Shown here: positions 1-5,909 of the stretch, piece after piece
How positions within the stretch are numbered: the first letter of the stretch is position 1
Layout: each line of letters starts with the position of its first letter
Assembly: GCF_000661915.1 (NCBI RefSeq)
Contig: NZ_CP007509.1
Location: 1,488,001 to 1,552,000, forward strand
From: Stutzerimonas decontaminans
GTDB taxonomy: Bacteria > Pseudomonadota > Gammaproteobacteria > Pseudomonadales > Pseudomonadaceae
Reading direction: 5' to 3'
Length of the DNA: 64,000 nt
Notes under the pieces: model-generated
The model's database searches: none
Told to the model about the DNA's origin: nothing
The model's input: only the letters and a program-made list of their open reading frames with translations
Made by a program: the position numbers and the translations under genes

Positions 1-144
1 CACCAAATCAATCGCCCACTGCAATTCAGCGAAGGAATATTTCTTTTCCTGTTTAGGAGAGGGCGTCAGAGTTGTAGAAGCAGGAGCTTTTTTGGATTCT
101 TTCGCTTTCTTCTCAAGCACTGCCATCAGGCGTTTACCATTCAT
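1..144 (-). CDS. Partial hypothetical protein, Lys/Ala-rich N-terminus
   Basis: The first 48 codons of a minus-strand gene are visible; the rest runs off the left edge. The start codon overlaps the stop of the upstream gene (TAATG arrangement at 144-146), so the two are probably translationally coupled. The visible residues are basic and low in complexity, with a Lys/Ser/Pro/Thr linker at about residues 12-35 and a more ordered segment beginning near residue 36. No family is recognisable from this fragment. The overlap with the neighbour is the main reason to believe the start. Confidence 0.55.
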   Translation of the reverse strand, partial: MNGKRLMAVLEKKAKESKKAPASTTLTPSPKQEKKYSFAELQWAIDLV

Positions 145-605
145 TATTGAGCCTCCAGGCTTTGGAAGTATTCGATAGCATCGCGCTTTGCTTGATCTCG
201 TGCTTTCTGTTCTTTCTCTTGTTCAGCTTTTAGCTTTTTAGCTTTTTCCTGCTCGAAGAGCTGAGAGGCGAGGAGTTCAATGTTTCGCCGTTTCTCAGAT
301 TCCAACTCAGCCAGGTATTTCTCCTTCTCTTGTTCCGCAACTTCTTCCAACAAGTGTTCGATGTTCTCTTTTTCGAAGTAGCAGAAAACGATGGAACCGT
401 GGAGCTGGGGCTTTCGATATTTAGAAAGCTTCTTACCACTTAGAGCTGCTTCGACAATGGCGTCGATTGCAACGGAAAATGGCAACTGGATTACGTCAAG
501 CGCGTGAAGCGTGGTCTTAAAGTTCTCGACTGCCCGATTAGTGCGGCGATCAAGCTCTTCTTGGTTGAAAGTGAAAGTGTTCAGTTTAACTACGTTGGTC
601 TTCAT
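144..605 (-). CDS. Hypothetical protein with long charged C-terminal helix
   Basis: This 153-residue protein has a mixed N-terminal half (residues 1-75) and a C-terminal half (about 80-150) dominated by Glu, Lys, Gln and Ala in a heptad-like pattern, consistent with a long coiled coil. There is no signal peptide or membrane segment. It lies in the element's minus-strand gene run, about 205 bases after the 456-residue gene, and its stop overlaps the start of the next gene. I do not recognise a family. The coiled coil suggests a structural or DNA-associated role, but that is only inference. Confidence 0.7.
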   Translation of the reverse strand: MKTNVVKLNTFTFNQEELDRRTNRAVENFKTTLHALDVIQLPFSVAIDAIVEAALSGKKLSKYRKPQLHGSIVFCYFEKENIEHLLEEVAEQEKEKYLAELESEKRRNIELLASQLFEQEKAKKLKAEQEKEQKARDQAKRDAIEYFQSLEAQ

Positions 606-809
606 AATATTGTTTCCTCAATTTTAAGTTGGTGCCATTTGGCATTGTTGTGGGCATAGAAGCCCGTTATCTGCACTTCGTGTGAAGAGCAAAAGCTTTA
701 GTATTTAGTTTGTGTTCTTAGGGTCAGTAGGCTGAGAGCCACTAAAGACGGGGCTTAGAGCACGATGTGTTGTTAACTGTAATGACTATATGCGGTGTTA
801 AGTTTTAGT

Positions 810-2180
810 TTAGAACGGTACTAACTCTGGATCATACCAAGGCTCAACAGGCGGGCTTGGCACATAGTCATCCTCAACCTGAAAGTAATCGTCTGGGTAA
901 TCGAACTCTGATCGGCACTCTGTTAACTCTCGTTCTTCGTAGAAGCTGGCAATCTGTAGAGCTTCTTTGCGACTCTCAAGCCACCAATACAAAAACTCAC
1001 CGTCAATCAGGCCAACAGTGTTCAGAGCGTCTTTATTCTTCTCTGTCTGCTGAATAAACAGTTCAATGTCTTCAACGACCCAAGAGGCGTGAACCAGCCA
1101 GTCATCACCGTGATCGTTTCTCGAATCGTGATGATCCAAGCTGACAAGCTCCAGGTACTTACGAAGCGTATTGCTGATGAGCTTCCGATCAGGCTTGGCA
1201 CCTTGCAGGACACTGAATGCAGTGAAGGCCGCGAAGTCGCGCAGGTTGCTGCCATCTTGTCCCGGCTTCAGGCGTACAGGGTTGAACCAGCACCCGTATG
1301 CTTCACCACCGATAGCACCGAAACCCTCTTCACCACGTTGATTCATCACCCATAGAGCCACACACCGAACAGCAGCAGCCGTGAAGGCATAATCACTGCT
1401 CTTGGTAGGGTCTGAGCATTGCTCTGCGAAGCGCACCAGCTCCTCCACATAGACGCAAAGGGTACGGCGTGGGGTGAGACTCAGCGTGTACAGCTCCTGC
1501 TCTTGTAGCGAGGCATACAGCTTCCGCAGGGCGGTCATGCCCATACGTTCCAGCTCAGCCAGAGGAACCTCACATTTGGGAAATTCCGTCTTGATCTTCT
1601 TTGCCAACCCAAACCGCTGACTCTTACGAATAGGGTGCGTCTTGGCATACTCAACCAACTTTTTACCCAGAAACGATTTAACCTTGCTCAGCACGGCTTT
1701 ATCTGTAGCTTTCTCATCTACAAGCCACTTGTTCTTCAAGCTACTACGCTTAATACAAAGACCTGCACCCTCTACCGCTGTAGCACCATGCACTTGATTG
1801 GCAAGACTGCCACCAATGAACAGATTCTGATGGTGTAGAAGACCTACGGTGTCTTTACCTTGAGCGGGACTAATGTGGCAGAGGTGGAACTTGGACTTCT
1901 GTTTGTCTTCGTTCCAACCATAGCATTTGAACCTACGACGATAGACCGAGAACAGTTCTACCAGATCAACATCCGTTAAAATCTCTACTGTGCCAGCGCG
2001 CTTGCATTCACGACCCACCCACAACCATTCATCGGAGCACGGAAGATTGGCAATTCGCTTGGATGCTGTCTTTGTGTTTCGGGCTTTGGTGCGACAGGAG
2101 ACAGTGCAGTACTTGGCAGCATATTGGCTGGTGCTGAATTCAGTGTTGCAGTGTTGGCATACTTTGTTTCGTTGAACCAT
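810..2180 (-). CDS. Zinc-ribbon protein with HNH-like segment, function unknown
   Basis: This 456-residue protein opens with a four-cysteine module (C8, C11, C25, C29; CX2C-X13-CX3C). At about residues 98-132 a Leu-Cys-His-Ile-Ser-Pro motif is followed by Gly, then His-His-Gln-Asn-Leu and a later Asn, which resembles the beta-beta-alpha metal fold of HNH nucleases. The rest is helical and has no recognisable domain; the tail after residue 425 is acidic and rich in Tyr and Pro. It overlaps the upstream small gene by 41 bases. It could be an element-encoded nuclease or a DNA-binding maintenance protein. The coding call is firm; the nuclease idea rests on the motif alone. Confidence 0.7.
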   Translation of the reverse strand: MVQRNKVCQHCNTEFSTSQYAAKYCTVSCRTKARNTKTASKRIANLPCSDEWLWVGRECKRAGTVEILTDVDLVELFSVYRRRFKCYGWNEDKQKSKFHLCHISPAQGKDTVGLLHHQNLFIGGSLANQVHGATAVEGAGLCIKRSSLKNKWLVDEKATDKAVLSKVKSFLGKKLVEYAKTHPIRKSQRFGLAKKIKTEFPKCEVPLAELERMGMTALRKLYASLQEQELYTLSLTPRRTLCVYVEELVRFAEQCSDPTKSSDYAFTAAAVRCVALWVMNQRGEEGFGAIGGEAYGCWFNPVRLKPGQDGSNLRDFAAFTAFSVLQGAKPDRKLISNTLRKYLELVSLDHHDSRNDHGDDWLVHASWVVEDIELFIQQTEKNKDALNTVGLIDGEFLYWWLESRKEALQIASFYEERELTECRSEFDYPDDYFQVEDDYVPSPPVEPWYDPELVPF

Positions 2181-2343
2181 TATTAAAATCCTCTATTGGC
2201 GGGATGTTATTTATAGCTTGCATCGCTGCATACTCTTTGCTGATGAGAGTGTTTAGAAAGTGCGTGAGGCTTACTTGTCCGTCTACACTTTCGTGCAATG
2301 CAACAAGCTCTCGCTCCGCTCTCTCTGATAGTTTCAGTTTCAT
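2140..2343 (-). CDS. Small hypothetical protein, possible DNA-binding helix protein
   Basis: A 67-residue protein preceded by a good Shine-Dalgarno sequence (GAGGTG, about 6 bases before the ATG). Its first half contains a Leu-Ser-Glu-Arg-Ala-Glu-Arg-Glu-Leu segment and a serine-led helix at about residues 25-38, similar in texture to small ribbon-helix-helix or antitoxin-like proteins, but no diagnostic motif is present. Its 3' end overlaps the 456-residue zinc-ribbon gene by 41 bases, which suggests coupled expression. No toxin-like partner is evident. Confidence 0.55.
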   Translation of the reverse strand: MKLKLSERAERELVALHESVDGQVSLTHFLNTLISKEYAAMQAINNIPPIEDFNNGSTKQSMPTLQH

Positions 2344-2415
2344 TGTTCACCTCTTTAATGGCTGGAAGCTACGTGGCACTAAGGATGGAGGCTGATGTGT
2401 CGTTAACTCTAATGA

Positions 2416-2586
2416 TTACAGGCTGTAGATAAACAAAAGAAGATCGTCTTCTGTAATCTCACCCTCTCTCAGCTTACGAACACGGTCTGCAAGGTTGGCA
2501 ATGTCATTTTTTACAGATCGCTGTCGTGCATTGGAGTGCTCCATAAACCAATGCCAAGTTTTATGCGGTAGACGGAGGATAGTCAT
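2416..2586 (-). CDS. Small hypothetical protein (56 aa)
   Basis: A 56-codon reading frame with AAGGAG seven bases before its ATG. Its ATG shares four bases (ATGA) with the stop of the upstream 56-residue gene, a classic translational-coupling overlap. The protein begins Met-Thr-Ile-Leu-Arg-Leu, has two Trp residues near position 11-13, then a basic/acidic helix with Leu spacing at about 30-56. No family is recognised. The strong ribosome site and exact overlap are the reasons for calling so short a gene. Confidence 0.55.
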   Translation of the reverse strand: MTILRLPHKTWHWFMEHSNARQRSVKNDIANLADRVRKLREGEITEDDLLLFIYSL

Positions 2587-2753
2587 TGTTGGTGCTCCTT
2601 TAGCTGTCGAGTGAGTAGCTTGTTAATTGTTTCTGATACCGATGTGCCTTCTTTCAGACTCAGTCGCTGTAGCTTGTTCAGCAGCTCAAGCTCAATCAGC
2701 AGCAATTCTTTGGAGTAGGCAAGCGATCCTATATAGATTTCAGATCGCGGCAT
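2583..2753 (-). CDS. Small hypothetical protein (56 aa), ribbon-helix-helix-like texture
   Basis: A 56-codon frame lying between, and overlapping both, the 72-residue zinc-ribbon gene (14-base overlap) and the next 56-residue gene (ATGA overlap). The protein has a strongly amphipathic Leu-rich helix at residues 16-32, followed by Glu-Gly-Thr-Ser-Val-Ser-Glu-Thr-Ile-Asn and a second helix. A turn of that kind between two helices is common in small ribbon-helix-helix regulators. The tight packing on both sides argues that it is translated. A regulator role is inference only. Confidence 0.5.
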   Translation of the reverse strand: MPRSEIYIGSLAYSKELLLIELELLNKLQRLSLKEGTSVSETINKLLTRQLKEHQQ

Positions 2754-2958
2754 CTGGGGTCGCCTCCAGCATTCGCTCCAATTCCTGATTCAGCATATCC
2801 AAGGCTTCTGGGCTCTTTAGCTGTTTCAGAATTGCTGAAAACTTTTCTTTAGCTTTCAAGCGTTGTTGGTAATGTCTAACGCAACAGAGGTTGCTGCATT
2901 TTCTGTGATTGCTACGAGCCGGTTCGAATTCTTTGTTGCAGATGATGCACTGTCTCAT
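2740..2958 (-). CDS. Small zinc-ribbon protein (72 aa)
   Basis: The start is placed at the internal ATG (2956-2958) because AAGG lies about 11 bases upstream and the cysteine module then begins at residue 4, as in its relatives nearby. The four cysteines (C4, C7, C21, C25) follow the same CX2C-X13-CX3C spacing as the 456- and 109-residue proteins of this element. After the module comes a basic segment and a charged helix to the end. Its 3' end overlaps the following small gene by 14 bases. It probably binds one zinc ion; the target is unknown. Confidence 0.65.
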   Translation of the reverse strand: MRQCIICNKEFEPARSNHRKCSNLCCVRHYQQRLKAKEKFSAILKQLKSPEALDMLNQELERMLEATPDAAI

Positions 2959-3086
2959 ATGATTGTTTTCCTTATATTTGGCAATAGTAATACGCAAAAC
3001 AGACTAAAGCCTGTAATGGGTATGGATTGTTTTGATGAACGATCTAAGGGGTGAAAACCCTTAGTAAAAGTTGGTGTTTCACTCGT

Positions 3087-3416
3087 TTAATTGGGTCGCT
3101 CCTCCTCTTGTCCGTATTCGATAACCTTTTCTAAGAGGCCGTTGTAGGTGGATAGTGCCTCTGAAGCCTTTGCATATACCTCAGCCTCAAATTCTTTAAA
3201 CGCTCTTTGTTCTGGCGCAAACAGCGGATTAGGATGCCGCCCTTCCTGTGCCATATTACTCAACACCTCAAACGCCTCTTTAGACGAGAGCCAGTATAAG
3301 TTTGCTTTCTTGTATCGATGCCAAGAGACCGTGCACGTGTTGCCACATAATTTTGCGTGCTGTCTGTTTGCGGTGAATGGTGCTGAACACCAAACACACT
3401 GACGAGTGATTGCCAT
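3087..3416 (-). CDS. Small zinc-ribbon protein (109 aa)
   Basis: The gene starts with a clear AGGAG ribosome site eight bases before the ATG. The product has C7, C10, C24 and C28 (CX2C-X13-CX3C), followed by a Trp-His-Arg-Tyr-Lys-Lys basic patch, then a mostly helical acidic region. It is the first gene of the minus-strand run that continues to the left edge, and is separated from the next gene by about 130 bases. A hairpin with a T tract lies just upstream at 3457-3488. The module is a plausible zinc site for nucleic-acid or protein binding; no function is known to me. Confidence 0.65.
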   Translation of the reverse strand: MAITRQCVWCSAPFTANRQHAKLCGNTCTVSWHRYKKANLYWLSSKEAFEVLSNMAQEGRHPNPLFAPEQRAFKEFEAEVYAKASEALSTYNGLLEKVIEYGQEEERPN

Positions 3417-3456
3417 AGTCGAATCTCCTAAGTAATAGATTCATAAAAAAACCAAT

Positions 3457-3488
3457 AAAAAAGGCGTAGCTCTTTCGAGAACGCCTTT
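3457..3488 (-). terminator. Intrinsic terminator or attenuator ahead of the zinc-ribbon gene run
   Basis: Read on the minus strand, an 8-bp stem (AAAGGCGT with ACGCCTTT) encloses a 13-base loop and is followed by a run of six T. It sits 41 bases upstream of the 109-residue gene rather than after a gene, so it either ends a transcript from the integrase side or works as a leader attenuator. Confidence 0.5.
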
Positions 3489-3971
3489 CAGGAATAAAAG
3501 AAACTAACCTGACCAACACTCTATTTGAGTGTGCACAATTGATTTAGGTTAGAAGCCCATCGAGCTTTTTATAAACACCACAGCTACAAGAAGAGGAGAA
3601 ACAAAGCTGTGATGATTGGAGGAAATCTGCAAGATTGCGTTGCACAATCTTAGGGTGTTTCGGGAGAGTGGAGAAGTCTTGCAGGTAATTTTTTCTCCCC
3701 GCCACTTAAAGCTCCACCTTCATTCTCATTCTCCCACGAAAGTTGCTGTTTGTCAAGTATTAATTTATCATTCTAATTTGAGTTAGTTGCTAACTTACTT
3801 GCCAAGCCCGCATATACAGCGGGGTTCAGCTAAATAAAATAACTTTGTATGACATTCATTCCCGACGAACGGCAGTGCAGCTGGTACTTGCCAAATAGAA
3901 GACGCACGAAAGAGCAGCTATCTCCAAGAGGAGGCTACTCGTAAAATTCAAAGGTGAAGGAAGGATAATAC

Positions 3972-4029
3972 ACTACTTTTCCTATTTTGCAATAGTAGTA
4001 GTTAAATAAATGTATATAGGGAAAAGTAG
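3972..4029. repeat. 10-bp inverted repeat downstream of the integrase
   Basis: The arms CTACTTTTCC (3972-3981) and GGAAAAGTAG (4020-4029) are perfect reverse complements separated by 38 AT-rich bases. The intervening sequence contains AGTAGTAGTT, another form of the CTACTAC word that is tandemly repeated beside the attachment site at 5660-5685. They may be accessory recombinase or excisionase sites. Confidence 0.45.
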
Positions 4030-4105
4030 GGTGTTAAATCTTCGCTGTCTTCTACCTGCATCGGCATAAAGCTAAAAACGAGAACGACGATTTACGCCCG
4101 CAAAA

Positions 4106-5629
4106 CTACGGGAAACAATCGAATTTGAAGTCGAGTAGGGCGATCACCTTAGCCTTTTGCTCAAGGCTTGGACCTTTGGAGTAGAGGTCGAAGGTTATTA
4201 ACCCTGTTTCGTGCCCGAACAGGCCCGGCATAACGGCTACGTCTGCACCTGCCTGATGCACCAGTGTGATTGTCGTTTTCCTGATGCTGTGGAACACGTG
4301 CTGCTTATCGAAGCCTGCTTGTGTCTTGAGTCTTCCGAAACGCTTGCTGAGAGCATCAAGACGATTGCCATATTTGTTGTGGCCTCCAGGCAGAAGAAAG
4401 CCATCTTTAGAAGCTTCAAGCAGTGATGACACTAGCGCTGCAATCTTGGGATGGAATGGCACCTCTCGGATACCAGCGGCACTCTTGGCTTCTGTGATTG
4501 AGAAAGAGACGGGCACACCGTTCTTAATAGTGATGGTGTCGCGGTGAATCCTGCCGATTTCTTCGAGGCGGGCACCAGAGTAGGCACCAATAGCAATCAG
4601 GTCAGCTAAGGGTTGATCCTTCTTCTCAACTGCCAGAGCGTGTAGCCGTTCAACGTCCTTTTTAGAGAATGCTTCCCAGCTAATAGCCTCGCCTTTGATT
4701 ACGGGGAAATCATGGTCGGCAAATGGGTTGGGCTGGCCCTTGTACTGCTCACGCCATTCGACATCGTGCTTGCAGGCCCACTTCCAATACGCACTCGCGG
4801 ACCACGTGTGCTGCTTCTTGGTTTTGGAGCTAAGCGGATTTCCGGCTTTGTCTGTGAGCTGGTCAAGGTAGGCCGACACTGTGTCGAAGCTCACCGGCTT
4901 GCCTGTCGCCGTGAGGTAGTCTGAAAACTGTTTCACACGGCGGCACATCTGGTCGATGGTCTTGGCTTCGTTGCCCTTGCGTTCGAGGGAGATACGGAAG
5001 GCTTCCAGACGCTTCTGTGTGATGGGGGAGCGGGGCTTGTATGTCGTGTGGTCAACCATGATCTGCTGAGCTTCAAGCGCTTCGTCTTGGCTCAAGGAGT
5101 GGTTAGTAACAGCCGCAAGCGCTGATGCTCCACGAAGCAGCTCGTTCAGTGCTTTGGTGGGACCGATACGATCTATGCCGGATGCTTGGGATTTTTGTAG
5201 GAGTAGCGTGGGCAGTTGTTCTGCTTGCTCGGTAGGAACCCCGGCAGCTTTCATATCTGCGACGGTTTCCTGAAGGATCGGCCAAAGCTCTTGGATCAGC
5301 TCGGGGGTTAACTTGTGTTTGTAGTCAGGGCCACTGACTGCACGCATAACCTGATGATTCAGACTCTTGGTGTACCGGGTGCTTTGCTTTGCCAAGTCTT
5401 CCCGCCATGCGTCCCCTAGCTCTGACTTCCGCTCCCTAGCGTCTCGAATCTCAGATTTCCATTTCGCCAGCCACGGAAGGCGACGCTCCATCGCTTCTGA
5501 GCGAAGCCCGGTCTTCAGAGATTGCACGAGAACACGGCGACCACCGAAGGCGTGGCGAACGTCCTTGGGCACATCTAGTCGCACATACCATGTGCTTTCG
5601 CCTTTCTTCTGGAAAATGTGGTCTGCCAT
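4106..5629 (-). CDS. int: Tyrosine recombinase (site-specific integrase) of the element
   Basis: This 507-residue protein is the element's integrase. The catalytic set is visible: Arg in Ser-Gly-Ala-Arg-Leu-Glu-Glu, Lys in Thr-Glu-Ala-Lys-Ser, the His-Ser-Ile-Arg box, His in Gly-His-Glu, and the nucleophile Tyr in Asp-Leu-Tyr-Ser near the C-terminus. The N-terminus (Gly-Glu-Ser-Thr-Trp-Tyr-Val-Arg-Leu-Asp-Val-Pro) matches the short N-terminal domain common in phage and island integrases. I place the start at the ATG at 5629, giving this N-terminus, rather than at 5674; the 15 extra codons would read through the tandem repeats at 5660-5685. The gene lies about 110 bases from the tRNA-like att core and is transcribed away from it. 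Confidence 0.9.
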   Translation of the reverse strand: MADHIFQKKGESTWYVRLDVPKDVRHAFGGRRVLVQSLKTGLRSEAMERRLPWLAKWKSEIRDARERKSELGDAWREDLAKQSTRYTKSLNHQVMRAVSGPDYKHKLTPELIQELWPILQETVADMKAAGVPTEQAEQLPTLLLQKSQASGIDRIGPTKALNELLRGASALAAVTNHSLSQDEALEAQQIMVDHTTYKPRSPITQKRLEAFRISLERKGNEAKTIDQMCRRVKQFSDYLTATGKPVSFDTVSAYLDQLTDKAGNPLSSKTKKQHTWSASAYWKWACKHDVEWREQYKGQPNPFADHDFPVIKGEAISWEAFSKKDVERLHALAVEKKDQPLADLIAIGAYSGARLEEIGRIHRDTITIKNGVPVSFSITEAKSAAGIREVPFHPKIAALVSSLLEASKDGFLLPGGHNKYGNRLDALSKRFGRLKTQAGFDKQHVFHSIRKTTITLVHQAGADVAVMPGLFGHETGLITFDLYSKGPSLEQKAKVIALLDFKFDCFP

Positions 5630-5659
5630 AATCTGCACCAGAACATGAGTGATAGACTG

Positions 5660-5685
5660 AATTCTACTACTCAATTCTACTACTC
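5660..5685. repeat. Perfect tandem 13-bp direct repeat beside att
   Basis: AATTCTACTACTC occurs twice with no gap, at 5660-5672 and 5673-5685, between the integrase start and the att core at 5742-5761. Position and repetition fit arm-type integrase binding sites or an operator controlling the integrase gene. Related CTACT words occur on the far side of the gene at 3972-4029. Confidence 0.6.
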
Positions 5686-5741
5686 GTGGCGCTGAAAGGC
5701 CCGAAGCTACGGGGTTTCTGGCTTGTGGGTGAGAGAATTTA

Positions 5742-5761
5742 GAGTCCCTATCTCTCCGCCA
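5742..5761 (+). other. Attachment site: 3' end of a tRNA-Ser gene
   Basis: The 20 bases end in TCTCTCCGCCA, the typical acceptor-stem end and CCA of bacterial tRNA-Ser, preceded by the 3' half of a T arm. The 5' part of a tRNA does not precede it, so this is the duplicated or displaced 3' end left by integration. The intact tRNA-Ser should be at the element's other end, outside the window. Confidence 0.65.
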
Positions 5762-5777
5762 TTACATGTAGCCTAAA

Positions 5778-5808
5778 CCCCCGAGCTCGCCAGAGCTCGG
5801 GGGTTTTT
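5778..5808 (+). terminator. Orphan tRNA terminator
   Basis: An 11-bp perfect GC-rich stem (CCCCCGAGCTC/GAGCTCGGGGG) with a 4-base loop is followed by five T. It sits 17 bases after the tRNA-like CCA and presumably terminated the original tRNA-Ser transcript before the element inserted. Confidence 0.85.
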
Positions 5809-5909
5809 GCTTTAAGGGTCGTCAATCGCCGACCAGGGCCGCGCTTTCCTCATGATGACTACCTTCGAAAGGAGCGCGCTGGCTACCTGGTTTAGAGGTT
5901 AAGGCGACT

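Larger units (their letters stand above)
3417..4105. other. AT-rich noncoding region between integrase and cargo genes
   Basis: About 690 bases without a convincing gene. Besides the terminator-like hairpin at 3457-3488 it holds an inverted repeat CACAGCT/AGCTGTG (3579-3585 and 3605-3611) whose loop contains AGGAG, a 7-bp hairpin AAGATTG/CAATCTT (3631-3651), two copies of TGCACAAT (3532 and 3641), and a 10-bp inverted repeat at 3972-4029. This is the expected place for promoters and recombination-directionality sites of the element. I found no good sigma-70 promoter by eye. Confidence 0.45.
1..5761. mobile_element. Right end of an integrated genetic element in a tRNA-Ser 3' end
   Basis: This stretch is markedly richer in A and T than the sequence to its right. 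It carries only minus-strand genes of small or unknown type and ends with a tyrosine recombinase gene followed by a 20-base tRNA-Ser-like 3' end at 5742-5761. That layout is typical of elements that insert into tRNA genes and duplicate the 3' end. The left end is outside the window, so element size and class (integrative element, satellite or prophage remnant) cannot be decided. No conjugation, capsid or replication gene is recognisable in the visible part. Confidence 0.75.

Noticed and set aside
2140..2343. Toxin-antitoxin pair with the neighbouring small genes
   Set aside because: No partner with a toxin-like motif is adjacent, and the small proteins have no diagnostic antitoxin motif.
3280..3519. 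A 79-residue minus-strand frame spanning the hairpin at 3457-3488
   Set aside because: It starts at a GTG without a ribosome site, runs through the terminator and then out of frame inside the 109-residue gene; a chance frame is more likely.
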